Source: JAOUEA01 sp039933515
GTDB lineage: Bacteria > Actinomycetota > UBA4738 > HRBIN12
Assembly (NCBI GenBank): GCA_039933515.1
Contig: JBDTNY010000012.1
Span: 1 to 28,369 of the forward strand
Direction of reading: 5' to 3'
DNA length: 28,369 bases
The notes beneath the pieces were generated by a model that was not told the DNA's origin, made no database searches, and saw only the letters and a list, made by a program, of their open reading frames with translations. Of this stretch, positions 8,058-16,484 are shown piece by piece. Position numbers and translations under genes: made by a program. Position 1 is the first letter of the stretch, and every line of letters begins with the position of its first letter.

Positions 8058-8812
8058 CCGAGGCCGCCGCCGTCCTCGAAGGCGTCGAGATCTGCAAGGA
8101 CTACGGCGGGCTGCACGCCGTCGTCGACGTCACGTTCTCGGTCGCGCCCGGTGAGATCCTGGGGATCGTTGGACCGAACGGCGCCGGCAAGACGACGCTG
8201 TTCGACGTCGTCACGGGGCACTCCGCCGCGACCCGCGGCGACGTGCGGCTCGAAGGACGCTCGATCAACGGGGAGAAGGTCCACGCGCGGTGCGAGGCTG
8301 GCCTCGCGCGCACGTTCCAGCAGCCCGTTGTGGCGCTCTCCCTCACGGTGCTCGAGAACCTCTACCTGGCGGCCTCGTTCCGCCGCGGGCGCGACGGCAG
8401 CGGGCGCGAAGGCGACCTCGCCGAGGCCGAGCGTTGGCTCGGGTTCGTGGGCATGCAGGACAAGGCCGACGTACAGGCAGGGCCGCTCGGCGTCTTCGAC
8501 AAGAAGCGGCTGATGCTCGCGACTGCTCTCGCGACCAACCCGCGGGTGCTGCTGCTCGATGAGCCGTTCGGGGGGCTGAACCCGCACGAGATCGATGCCG
8601 TGATGGCCCTGATCCGTCAGGTGCGCGATGAGGGCATGGCCGTGATCGTGATCGAACACGTGATGCGCGCGCTCACCTCGCTCTCGGATCGCGTGCTCGT
8701 GATGCACCACGGGGCCACGTTCTTCGAGGGCACGCCGCAGGAGATGCTCGCGGACGAGCGCGTGATCGAGGTCTACCTAGGCGCCACGCACCACAAGCGG
8801 GCAGACGGATGA
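8054..8812 (+). CDS. livG: LIV-type ABC ATP-binding protein (LivG-like)
   Basis: A 252-residue ATPase subunit of a branched-chain-amino-acid-type importer. Walker A is GPNGAGKT (40-47), Walker B is VLLLDE (165-170), and the switch His is His202 in VIEHVM. LARTFQQP is typical of LivG. The signature motif, normally LSGGQ or LPYG-like, reads LGVFDKKR (145-152), which is unusual; the partner ATPase has a canonical signature. The start is GTG 8054, overlapping the TGA of the binding-protein gene as GTGA; GTG 8048 is a possible alternative. The end overlaps the LivF start as ATGA. The symbol marks the subunit type and not a proven leucine substrate. Confidence 0.92.
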   Translation: MTEAAAVLEGVEICKDYGGLHAVVDVTFSVAPGEILGIVGPNGAGKTTLFDVVTGHSAATRGDVRLEGRSINGEKVHARCEAGLARTFQQPVVALSLTVLENLYLAASFRRGRDGSGREGDLAEAERWLGFVGMQDKADVQAGPLGVFDKKRLMLATALATNPRVLLLDEPFGGLNPHEIDAVMALIRQVRDEGMAVIVIEHVMRALTSLSDRVLVMHHGATFFEGTPQEMLADERVIEVYLGATHHKRADG

Positions 8813-9534
8813 ACGACGTCGCGCCGATCCTCGACGTCCGCGGGCTCACCGCCGGGTACGGCGACACCGTCGTCGTCCGCGATCTCTCCCTCCGCGTGCA
8901 GGCGGGTAAGTGCGTGGTGATCATCGGTCCGAACGGACACGGGAAATCCACGCTCCTACGGGCGGTGAGCGGGCTGATGAAGCCGATGGCGGGAGAGATC
9001 TGGTTCGACGGCGAGCGGGTCGACGGCGAGCAGGCTGAGACGATCGCGCACCGCGGCATGGTTCACATCCCGCAGGGCGACGGGCTCTTCGCGGACATGA
9101 CGGTTGAGGACAACCTCCTGATGGGCTCGTTCCCGAAGGGCTCGTGGAAGGACCGTCAGGCGACGATCGAGCGCGTGTTCGATCTCTTCCCCATCGTGCG
9201 AGACAAGCGAGCGCAACGCGCGCGGACGCTCTCGGGTGGCGAGCGCCGGTTGGTCGGGCTCGGCCGGGGATTGATGCGCGAGGGCTCCATCTTGCTGATC
9301 GACGAGCCCTCGCTCGGTCTCGCTCCCGTGATGATCGACAACGTCTACGGCGCGATCCGCTCGATCGTCGAGGCGCACCGAACCGTGCTGCTGGTCGAAG
9401 AGAACTTCACCCACATCGGCGAGGTCGCCGACGAGGTGCACGTGCTGGAGACCGGCTCGATCGTGCGCAGCGGTTCGCTCGAGGCGCTGATGGCCGACCG
9501 AACCGTTGTCGAGACGTACCTGGGAGTGCTGTGA
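8809..9534 (+). CDS. livF: LIV-type ABC ATP-binding protein (LivF-like)
   Basis: The second, 241-residue ATPase of the importer. It has Walker A GPNGHGKS (40-47), Gln89 in the Q loop (IPQGDGLF), the signature LSGGE (141-145), and Walker B ILLIDE (161-166). LLVEEN replaces the His switch, in line with the LivF VEQN pattern. GRGLMREGSILLIDEPSLGLAP is the usual LivF context. Since LivG here has a degenerate signature, the two nucleotide sites of the heterodimer are probably unequal. ATG 8809 overlaps the preceding stop. Confidence 0.93.
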   Translation: MNDVAPILDVRGLTAGYGDTVVVRDLSLRVQAGKCVVIIGPNGHGKSTLLRAVSGLMKPMAGEIWFDGERVDGEQAETIAHRGMVHIPQGDGLFADMTVEDNLLMGSFPKGSWKDRQATIERVFDLFPIVRDKRAQRARTLSGGERRLVGLGRGLMREGSILLIDEPSLGLAPVMIDNVYGAIRSIVEAHRTVLLVEENFTHIGEVADEVHVLETGSIVRSGSLEALMADRTVVETYLGVL

Positions 9535-9544
9535 GGATGCGGGC

Positions 9545-10438
9545 GTGAGCAGCTCGGATCTCGTCGCGATCGTCGTCACGACGATCGTCTTCGGGTCGAT
9601 CTACGGACTCGTGTCGATCGGCATGACGCTGATCTACGGGACGCTGCGCATCCTCGACATGTCTCAAGGCTCCATGGTGATGGTCGGTGGCTTCGTGGGG
9701 TGGGGGATCCTCACGGTCGCGACGTGGAACCCGATCGTCGCGCTCATCGCGGCGTTCGTCGTCACGTTCGTCCTGGGCACCTTCACCGAGCTGATCTCGG
9801 TCCAGCCACTGATGAGCCGGCGCGGCGAGATCGACTTCGAGATGGTCACGTTCATCACGACATTCGCAGTCGCGATCGTGCTCGCGAACCTGGCGCTGCA
9901 GATCTTCGGTCCCTTCCAGAAGAACGTCCCGCCCTTGATCCACGGCGGCGTCTCGATCTTGGGCGTCCACCTGGACTATCACTCGATGCTGATGGCCTTC
10001 ACCTCGATCCTGCTGATGATCGGGCTGGGCCTGTTCCTGTCGCGCACGCGGTGGGGGTTCGCGATCCGCGCCGTGGCGCAGGACCTCGACGCGGCCCGCC
10101 TGATGGGGGTGCCCGTCGGCAAGCTCTACCCGCTCACGATGGGGCTGGCGTCGGCGCTCGCGGGGATCGGCGGGGTGTTCTTGGGTGCGCTCTACTTCGC
10201 CTCGCCGACGTCGGGCGACCTTCCCCTGCTGACCGCGCTGATCGTCGTGATCTTCGGCGGTCTCGGCAGCCTCAAAGGCACTCTGTACGCCGCCTACATC
10301 ATCGGGCTGATCCAGGCGCTCGCGATCGTGCTCGTGGGCACGACCTGGTCGCTGCCGATCCTGTACGGGGTGATCCTGCTCGTATTGATCTTCCGGCCGT
10401 ACGGCTTGTTCGGGAACCCGTCGGAGGCACGACTGTGA
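9545..10438 (+). CDS. livH: LIV-type ABC permease (LivH-like)
   Basis: A 297-residue membrane permease with about eight hydrophobic segments. Diagnostic stretches are GSIYGLVSIGMTLIYG near the N terminus, MSQGSMVMVGGFVGW, RTRWGFAIRAVAQD followed by AARLMGV (the ATPase-contact loop), and FGGLGSLKGTLYAAYIIGL near the C terminus. It forms the transmembrane channel with the LivM-type partner. The start is GTG 9545, ten bases after the LivF stop; the frame is open back to 9506, but that part lies inside livF and lacks membrane character. The end overlaps the next start as GTGA. Confidence 0.93.
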   Translation: MSSSDLVAIVVTTIVFGSIYGLVSIGMTLIYGTLRILDMSQGSMVMVGGFVGWGILTVATWNPIVALIAAFVVTFVLGTFTELISVQPLMSRRGEIDFEMVTFITTFAVAIVLANLALQIFGPFQKNVPPLIHGGVSILGVHLDYHSMLMAFTSILLMIGLGLFLSRTRWGFAIRAVAQDLDAARLMGVPVGKLYPLTMGLASALAGIGGVFLGALYFASPTSGDLPLLTALIVVIFGGLGSLKGTLYAAYIIGLIQALAIVLVGTTWSLPILYGVILLVLIFRPYGLFGNPSEARL

Positions 10439-11463
10439 GCGCGGCCGTGAGCGCGGCGGCGGCACGGGTCGGGCGCCTGCCGCGGCTCTCGGGACTTTCC
10501 TGGACGGGCATCGTCGCGGTCGTCGCCATCGTGGCGGTGGTCCCGATCGTGTATTCGAACAACTACATCCTCACCGTGATGATCACCGGCGGGATCGTCC
10601 TGATCTTGAACACGAGCTGGAACTTCGTGCTCGGGATCGCCGGCGTGTGGAACTTCGGGCAGCTCGCGATCTACGCGCTCGGCGGGTACGGGGCGGGATT
10701 GCTGATGCTGCACACAGGGCTTCCCGGCTGGCTCTGCGTGATCCTGGGCGGGCTGATCGCGTCGGGGATCTCGGTCCTGCTCGCGTTCCCGACGCTGCGG
10801 CTGTACGGGATCTACACATCGCTCCTGACGTTCTCGTTCGCCTCGGTCGTGCAGTTCATCATCGTGAACGACGGCAGCGGGTTCTCGGGCGGCAGCTTCG
10901 GCCTCGACACGGTGGACGGGCTCTACCCGGGGCTCGGAGCGAGGGCTCAGATCCACGCGTACTACTGGACCGTGCTCGCGCTGATCGTGGTCGCGACCGT
11001 CGTCGTCGCCCGGATCCGGAGCTCGCGCCTGGGGATCGCGCTCCAGACGATCCGCGACGCGCCCGGGTTCGCGGCCGCGAGAGGCGTCAACCCGCTGAAG
11101 TACCGGATCATCGCGTTCGCGATCAGCGGGTTCATCGCGGGGGTCGCCGGGGGCATGTACGTCAGCTTCAACCAGAGCATCACGCCGTCGGTGATGGGCC
11201 TGACGCCGATGTCGATCGACGTCACGATGCTCGTGATCGGGGGCCTCGGCACGATCGCGGGCCCGGCCCTGGGGACCACTTTGCTCACCATCATCCAGAC
11301 CTCGCTCGTGGACTACCCCGGGATCCAACTCACGATCTTGGGCACGATCTTGTTGCTCATCGTCGTGTTCGTTCCCGGCGGGTTGGTGGGGCTGATCGCG
11401 CGGGTCAAGAGCCGGGTCTCGCGCTGGGTGTCCGAGGGCGAGGGACCCGCCCGCGGCGGCTAG
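10435..11463 (+). CDS. livM: LIV-type ABC permease (LivM-like)
   Basis: A 342-residue membrane permease, the partner of the LivH-like subunit. Visible family marks are LNTSWNFVLGIAGVWNFGQ, AIYALGGYGAGLL, LRLYGIYTSLLTFSFA, RSSRLGIALQTIRD with AARGVN (the coupling loop), and MLVIGGLGTIAGPALGTTLL. The charged C-terminal tail has no fused ATPase, unlike the gene at the right edge. GTG 10435 overlaps the LivH stop. Its TAG shares a CTAG with the convergent hyuB stop, so there is no room for a terminator between them. Confidence 0.93.
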   Translation: MSAAVSAAAARVGRLPRLSGLSWTGIVAVVAIVAVVPIVYSNNYILTVMITGGIVLILNTSWNFVLGIAGVWNFGQLAIYALGGYGAGLLMLHTGLPGWLCVILGGLIASGISVLLAFPTLRLYGIYTSLLTFSFASVVQFIIVNDGSGFSGGSFGLDTVDGLYPGLGARAQIHAYYWTVLALIVVATVVVARIRSSRLGIALQTIRDAPGFAAARGVNPLKYRIIAFAISGFIAGVAGGMYVSFNQSITPSVMGLTPMSIDVTMLVIGGLGTIAGPALGTTLLTIIQTSLVDYPGIQLTILGTILLLIVVFVPGGLVGLIARVKSRVSRWVSEGEGPARGG

Positions 11464-13061
11464 CGCTCCGTGCGGCGCCCGCGCGCGAGGCCGTACCCGC
11501 CGCCGCCGCTCGTCTCGATCCGGATCGTCCAGCCGCGCCGGAGGGTGGTCGTCGACTTCTGAGGGACCTCGACCTCGTTGCCGTCGGGATCGAACAGGCT
11601 GATGCGCGCGGGTCGCGCGTCGCCGCCCCCGTTCGCACCCACCGGCCGGAACCGGGGGTCCGTCTGCTCTGAGTAGAAGGTCGCGCGCTGGTCGTGGTCC
11701 AAGATCATGTAGTCGCGGCGGATCCCCATCCCGCCGCGGTGAAGCCCATGCCCCTGCGAGCCGTCGATCAGCTCAGTGCGTCGGATCCGCACGGCGTAGT
11801 TCACCTCGGCCACCTCGACCGGCATCAGCCCGACGTTCGACATGTAGGTGTCGACACCGTCGATGCCGTCGCCGTCGGCGTGCGCGCCCGTGCCGCCGCC
11901 CACGACGTCGGCGAGCACCGAGCCACGGCCTGTCACCGGCGAGACGCTTTCGATGTTCAGCCCGAAGAACGCCACACTCGAGGATCCGACCGCCTTCTCG
12001 GGCCACAACTCGGCGGCCGCGCGCACGATCGTGTCCGCCAGGCGCTGGCAGGTGTTGTGACGAACGCTCACGGCGGCCGGCGGGTTCGGGTTCAAGACGT
12101 TGCCCTTGGGGCAGATCACGTCGACCGCACGCAGGATCCCCTCGTTCGAGGGGAGGGCGGGGTCCAGGAGCGCGCGCACGGCGTACACGAGGCTGGCGCG
12201 GGTGCTCGCCCACGGCACGTTCAAGGCGCCCGCCACCTGCGGGGAAGATCCCGACAGGTCGATCGCCAGGCGATCGCCGGTCTTCCGCAGCTCGACGTGG
12301 ATCCGCGTCGGGGGACCGTCGCGGCCATCGTCGTCCATGAAGCCCTCGGCCTCCCCGCGTCCGTTCGGGAGCTCGCGGAGCGAGGCCCGCACCGCACGTT
12401 CGACGACGTCCATCGCCTTCGTGAACGTCGTCCGCACAGTGGCCGCACCGAACCGCTCGACCGTTTCCTCGAGTCGGCGCCGCCCGAGCAGACACGCGGC
12501 GCGCTGGGCCTTGAGGTCCGAGATCGTCGAACGCGGGTCCCGGATATTCTCGGTGAGGATCGACAAGACGTCGGGGTTCTCCTCGCCGCGTACGTAGAGG
12601 CGGACCGGCGCGAGCACCAGCCCTTCCGCGTACACCTGCTCGAGCGCGGCCCCCTCGGTGCCCGGGTTCACCCCGCCGACGTCCAGGTGGTGCGCGGTGG
12701 CGCCTGTCCACGCGTACAGCGCGCCGCCGATGAACACCGGGGCGATCACGTTGATGTCGGGCGTGTGCATCGCGCCGAGGAAGGGGTGGTTCGCCATGAA
12801 GATGTCCCCGTCGGCGATGTGCTCGCCCCACGTATCGATGATCGACCGCACGACGAGTGACATCGCCCCGAGCTGCGCGGGGATGTAGTCGGCCTGCGCG
12901 ACCATGTCGCCGTCGGCCGCGAAGAGCGCGCAGGAGAAGTCCTCCATGTCGCGGATGATCGGGCTGTACGAGGAGCGCTTCAGGACGCCCCCCATCTCCT
13001 CGGCGGCCGAAAGCAGCGCCGCGTGTACCAGCTCGAACGTGATCGGATCTAGGCGGGTCAT
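11460..13061 (-). CDS. hyuB: HyuB-type hydantoinase/oxoprolinase subunit
   Basis: A 533-residue protein of the HyuB family (N-methylhydantoinase B, the B half of 5-oxoprolinase, acetophenone carboxylase delta). Its start MTRLDPITFELV is the usual one, followed by RSSYSPIIRDMEDFSCALF, HPFLGAMHTPDINVIAPVF and GATAHHLDVGG, the conserved His/Asp-rich core. Near the end it has GGGTGAHADGDG and GGMGIRRDY. With HyuA it should form an ATP-dependent enzyme that opens a cyclic amide or carboxylates a ketone. ATG 13061 overlaps the hyuA TGA as ATGA and has AGGG upstream. The frame is open far upstream, but that part is a shadow of hyuA. Confidence 0.93.
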   Translation of the reverse strand: MTRLDPITFELVHAALLSAAEEMGGVLKRSSYSPIIRDMEDFSCALFAADGDMVAQADYIPAQLGAMSLVVRSIIDTWGEHIADGDIFMANHPFLGAMHTPDINVIAPVFIGGALYAWTGATAHHLDVGGVNPGTEGAALEQVYAEGLVLAPVRLYVRGEENPDVLSILTENIRDPRSTISDLKAQRAACLLGRRRLEETVERFGAATVRTTFTKAMDVVERAVRASLRELPNGRGEAEGFMDDDGRDGPPTRIHVELRKTGDRLAIDLSGSSPQVAGALNVPWASTRASLVYAVRALLDPALPSNEGILRAVDVICPKGNVLNPNPPAAVSVRHNTCQRLADTIVRAAAELWPEKAVGSSSVAFFGLNIESVSPVTGRGSVLADVVGGGTGAHADGDGIDGVDTYMSNVGLMPVEVAEVNYAVRIRRTELIDGSQGHGLHRGGMGIRRDYMILDHDQRATFYSEQTDPRFRPVGANGGGDARPARISLFDPDGNEVEVPQKSTTTLRRGWTIRIETSGGGGYGLARGRRTER

Positions 13062-15121
13062 CGTCGTGCCCTCCCGGTCTCCCGGATCCACATGTCGCCG
13101 CTCGGCTCGACGGTGACCCGCTGGCCCGGGAGCACCACGGTCGTCGAATCCATCTGCTCCACGATCGCGGGACCCTCGACGCGGTTGCCCGCCCGGAGCG
13201 CCGCGCGGTTCCACACGGTCGCGCGGACCGTCCGCGCCTCGGTGGGCAGGAGCACCCTGCGCGCGCCCAGGCGCGCCTCGGCCGGTGGGGTCGCGCGACC
13301 GCGGGGGATCTCGGGAGCTTCCGGAGTCGGGAGCTCGCCGAAGGCGGCCAGCCGAACCGCGACCAGCTCGATCTCCTGGTCGGGGTTCGCGTGGCCGTAC
13401 ACCGACCGGTGCAGTTCGTCGAAGTCGTGCCGGAGCGCCCGGAGTCCCATCTTGGACACCTTCGGGAGCGGCACGGTGAGCTCGTAGCCCTGCCCGGCGT
13501 AGCGGCAGTCGGCGCTGGCGACCACTCGCGTGCGCGACGCGGGTACGCCGTCCTCGCGGAGCTGGGAGCGCAGCCGGGTCGCGCGCTCCCGGTACCACGT
13601 GAGGACGGCGTCGAACCGCCCCGGCTCGAGCGACCACAGGAGCGTGCGCGCGTCGTCGATCCGCAGGTCGGCCGCGACCAGGCCGGCGGCGCTGAATAGG
13701 CCCGGGTGCGTAGGCACTATCACGCCCGCCATCGCGAGCTCGCGCAGGAGCATCGCGGCGTGGAGCGGGCCCGCCCCGCCGAACGCCACGATCGTGAACT
13801 CGCGCGGGTCGATCCCACGTTCGACCGAGACCCGTCGGAGCGCGCGCGACGTGTGGGCCAGCGTCACCGCCAGGATGCCCTTCGCCGCGGCGTCGAGGGA
13901 CAGCCCGAGGTCGTCGCCGACGCGGCCGACCACGCGTCGCGCGGCCTCGATGTCCAGCGTCATCCGGCCGGCCAACGGCGTCGTGGGTCCGAGCGTGCCC
14001 GCGACCACGTGGGCATCGGTGACGGTGGCCTCGGTCCCGCCCCGCCCGTAGCACGCCGGGCCGGGGTCGGCGCCGGCGCTTTGGGGCCCGACTCGAAGCC
14101 GGCCGCTGCGGTCGACCGAGGCGATCGATCCGCCGCCCGCGCCGACCGTCTCGATGTGGACCGAGGGGCTCAGGATCGGGTGCCCGTCGACCTCCTGCGT
14201 CGGCACCACCGGGGGGACGCCCCCTTGGACCAGGCACACATCGAGCGAGGTCCCTCCCATGTCGAGGGAGACGAGCTTGTCGACCCCGTGCCGACGACCC
14301 AGCGCGAGGAGCCCCGTGACCCCGCCCGCAGGACCGGACAGCAGCAAGCGGTGGGCCTCGCGCCCGGCTCGCTCCGCCGGGACACATCCGCCGTTGGACT
14401 GCATCACCAGGAAGGGGCTCGCGACGCCCAGCTCCGAGGTTCGGCGGCGGGCTTCCAGCAGGTACCGTCCGACGATCGGCCGCAGACCCGCGTTCAGCGC
14501 CGCCGTGGCGGTACGCGGATACTCGCGGAACTCCCGCGCGATCTCGGATGACAGCGTGACGGGCACGCGGGGGAGCCTGCGGCGCAGCGCCTCGCCCAGG
14601 AGCTGCTCGTGGCGGTCGTCCAGGTAGCTGAAGAGCAGGGCGACCGCCACCGCCTCGGGCGCGCGCGCCGCGACCTCGTCAACGACCCGCCGGATCTCGG
14701 CGCGCGTGAGCCGGTCGATGACCGAGCCGTCGCCGCCCACCCGCTCGTGCACCTCGAGCCGGTCGTCGCGCTCGACCAGGTCCGACGGTCTCGCGGGGGC
14801 AAGGCTGTAGATGTCGGGCCGGCTTCCGCCCCGGAACCCCAGGATGTCGCGGAACCCCTCGGTAGCGATCAGCACAATCCGACCGAGCCGGCCGGTGAGG
14901 ATCGCGTTGGTGGCCACCGTCGTCCCATGCGACAGCAGCTGGATCTCGGCTGGCATCACGCCCTGGTCGGCCAGCTCGCGCACGGCGGCGATCAGCCCGA
15001 GCGAGGGGTCCTCGGGGGTCGAGGGGACCTTCGCGACCCGGATCCCTCGGTCACCGCCGATCGCGACCGCGTCGGTGAACGTGCCACCGACGTCGACGGC
15101 TACCACCCAGTTTGCGCTCAG
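13058..15121 (-). CDS. hyuA: HyuA-type ATP-dependent hydantoinase/oxoprolinase subunit
   Basis: A protein of about 687 residues in the HyuA family (N-methylhydantoinase A, 5-oxoprolinase A domain, acetone/acetophenone carboxylase beta), with an actin-like ATPase fold. Visible motifs are DVGGTFTD (10-17), LSHGTTVATNAIL, a second phosphate loop LDMGGTSLDVCLV, TVGAGGGSIAS, and GPQSAGADPGPACYG. It activates its substrate with ATP; HyuB completes the reaction. Within HyuAB the outcome (hydrolysis or carboxylation) cannot be decided by eye. The start is uncertain: GGGAGG lies five bases before a CTG at 15121, while the first standard codon, GTG 15106, has no ribosome site and leaves only four residues before DVGGTF. 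No ATG, GTG or TTG occurs between the upstream -10 and CTG 15121. Confidence 0.92.
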   Translation of the reverse strand: MSANWVVAVDVGGTFTDAVAIGGDRGIRVAKVPSTPEDPSLGLIAAVRELADQGVMPAEIQLLSHGTTVATNAILTGRLGRIVLIATEGFRDILGFRGGSRPDIYSLAPARPSDLVERDDRLEVHERVGGDGSVIDRLTRAEIRRVVDEVAARAPEAVAVALLFSYLDDRHEQLLGEALRRRLPRVPVTLSSEIAREFREYPRTATAALNAGLRPIVGRYLLEARRRTSELGVASPFLVMQSNGGCVPAERAGREAHRLLLSGPAGGVTGLLALGRRHGVDKLVSLDMGGTSLDVCLVQGGVPPVVPTQEVDGHPILSPSVHIETVGAGGGSIASVDRSGRLRVGPQSAGADPGPACYGRGGTEATVTDAHVVAGTLGPTTPLAGRMTLDIEAARRVVGRVGDDLGLSLDAAAKGILAVTLAHTSRALRRVSVERGIDPREFTIVAFGGAGPLHAAMLLRELAMAGVIVPTHPGLFSAAGLVAADLRIDDARTLLWSLEPGRFDAVLTWYRERATRLRSQLREDGVPASRTRVVASADCRYAGQGYELTVPLPKVSKMGLRALRHDFDELHRSVYGHANPDQEIELVAVRLAAFGELPTPEAPEIPRGRATPPAEARLGARRVLLPTEARTVRATVWNRAALRAGNRVEGPAIVEQMDSTTVVLPGQRVTVEPSGDMWIRETGRARR

Positions 15122-15152
15122 CCTGTCCTCCCGGGAACCGGGGCCTCGCGTA

Positions 15153-15158
15153 TGTATA
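15153..15158 (-). promoter_or_regulatory. -10 hexamer of the hyuAB promoter
   Basis: TATACA on the minus strand is a near-consensus -10, about 32 bases before the proposed CTG start of hyuA. The matching -35 is not recognisable. A start site about seven bases downstream would give a short leader carrying GGGAGG. Confidence 0.45.
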
Positions 15159-15201
15159 GCGGAACGGGAAGAAGGGTGTGTGCTCGCCGACGACCCCGTG
15201 A

Positions 15202-15957
15202 TCAGGCGGCTCCGCGGGCGGCCCACGCACGTGCCGTCAGGACGAACGGCGCATCGGGGAGGACCTCGCGACAGCGGTCTCGGAGCGCCGCCCGACGTTC
15301 GTCTGACAGGCCGGCGACGTAGGCGCCCGCCGGCCCGACGCCCAGCGTGAACGGGTCCCACCACTCCTCGAAGCTCGGATGCTCGACGGCGACCGAGAGT
15401 GTGTGTTCCTCGACCCGACTGAGCCCAGCCGCCGTCATCAGCGCGCCGAGGTGGCCCTCGCGCGTCCCGGCGAGCGCGGACTCGTCCTCGACACCCTGAT
15501 CGAGATCGCGCGCCGCATTCCAGAACGCCGAGAGCGGACCATGTCCGCTCGTGTGATCCCATACGCATGCGGCGACGCTGCCTCCACGTCGGGTCACCCG
15601 CGCCATCTCGGCGAGGCCGCGGACGGGATCGGACATGAAGTGAACGACAAGCTGCGCGAGCGCCGTGTCGAACGAGTCGTCCGCGAACGGGAGCCACTCG
15701 GCCTCGGCCTGCCTGACGTCCACCCCCGGATGGCGATCGCGCACGGACGCGACGAACGATTTCGAGGGGTCGACGGCCGATACGCATGAGGCGCCGAGAC
15801 GATCGACCATCTCGCCGGTGAGCGCGCCCGTCCCGCATCCGACGTCGAGCGCTCGTTGCCCCTCGGCCACCCCTGCGAGCTCGGCGAGCTGGGGCGCGAG
15901 GAGGACCGAATATCTCCCCATGAACGCGTCGTAGGCGGCCGCGTCGACGAACGTTAT
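15202..15957 (-). CDS. Class I SAM-dependent methyltransferase
   Basis: A methyltransferase of about 251 residues (Methyltransf_11/UbiE-like). The SAM-binding motif I is LDVGCGTG (37-44), followed by VSAVDPS (motif II acid), AEWLPFADDSFD (motif post-II) and RGGSVAACVWD. The AAYDAFMGRYS stretch before motif I is typical of the group. Only part of that stretch survives if the first ATG (15921) is used, and that ATG has no ribosome site. GGGAGGG lies five bases before an ATA at 15957, so I extend the gene to there, marking it as a non-standard or damaged start. The acceptor is unknown. It follows the DUF1801 gene by 40 bases on the same strand. Confidence 0.85.
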   Translation of the reverse strand: MTFVDAAAYDAFMGRYSVLLAPQLAELAGVAEGQRALDVGCGTGALTGEMVDRLGASCVSAVDPSKSFVASVRDRHPGVDVRQAEAEWLPFADDSFDTALAQLVVHFMSDPVRGLAEMARVTRRGGSVAACVWDHTSGHGPLSAFWNAARDLDQGVEDESALAGTREGHLGALMTAAGLSRVEEHTLSVAVEHPSFEEWWDPFTLGVGPAGAYVAGLSDERRAALRDRCREVLPDAPFVLTARAWAARGAA

Positions 15958-15997
15958 CGTCGCCCTCCCTCGTGTCGCAGGTGCCAGCCGGTCTGAC

Positions 15998-16432
15998 CTA
16001 GGACTTCGTCTGCTTCGAGGGTTTCGCCTTGCCAGACGCGTTGAGGGCAACCGCCTGGCGAACGAGCGCCTTGAAGGCGGACCCATCGACCTCGTCGCCT
16101 TCGTGGATGTCGATCGCGCGGCGCATGTTGCCCTCGAGACTGGAGTTGAAGAGCCGGGCCGGGTCCTTCAGCGACGCACCCTTGAAGAACGTGAGCTTCA
16201 CGACGTTCTTGTAGGTCTCGCCGGTGCAGATCATCCCCTGGTGAGACCAGACCGGAACGCCCGGACTGGAAGGCTTCTTCCATTTCCACTCCTCGACGAC
16301 GTCCGGCTCCGCCTCCTTGATGAGCGTGCGCATCCTGCTGAGGGTTTCACCGCGCCAGTCGCCGAGGTCGGCGATGGTTGTTGCGATGAGTTCCGATACC
16401 GACCGGTCTTGGCTCGCGTCCGATGTCGTCAT
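15998..16432 (-). CDS. DUF1801 domain protein (YdhG-like)
   Basis: A 144-residue protein of the DUF1801 family. It has the typical order: RMRTLIKEAEPDVVEEWKWK, the PVWSHQGMICTGETYKNVVKLTFFKG core (residues about 56-85), then LFNSSLEGNMRRAIDIHEGD and a basic tail (KAKPSKQTKS). The family has a small alpha/beta fold of unknown chemistry and is frequent in soil bacteria. ATG 16432 is preceded by TAGGA; an ATG at 16441 is in frame but overlaps that site. The gene is divergent from the cyclase gene and probably shares a promoter region with it. Confidence 0.85.
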   Translation of the reverse strand: MTTSDASQDRSVSELIATTIADLGDWRGETLSRMRTLIKEAEPDVVEEWKWKKPSSPGVPVWSHQGMICTGETYKNVVKLTFFKGASLKDPARLFNSSLEGNMRRAIDIHEGDEVDGSAFKALVRQAVALNASGKAKPSKQTKS

Positions 16433-16478
16433 GCTCGACATCCTAGAAGTTCCGGACGTATCCCTTCCACCGCACCGG

Positions 16479-16484
16479 TAGAGT
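16479..16484 (+). promoter_or_regulatory. Possible -10 upstream of the cyclase-kinase genes
   Basis: TAGAGT fits TAnnnT in the 174-base divergent gap. It would give a leader of about 115 bases containing a CGGCCC/GGGCCG hairpin (16556-16575). No clear -35 was seen. Confidence 0.28.

Noticed and set aside
13062..14387. N-terminal extension of the hyuB frame inside hyuA
   Set aside because: The extension is Arg/Gly/Pro-rich shadow sequence. The family N terminus MTRLDPITFELV begins exactly at the ATG that overlaps the hyuA stop.
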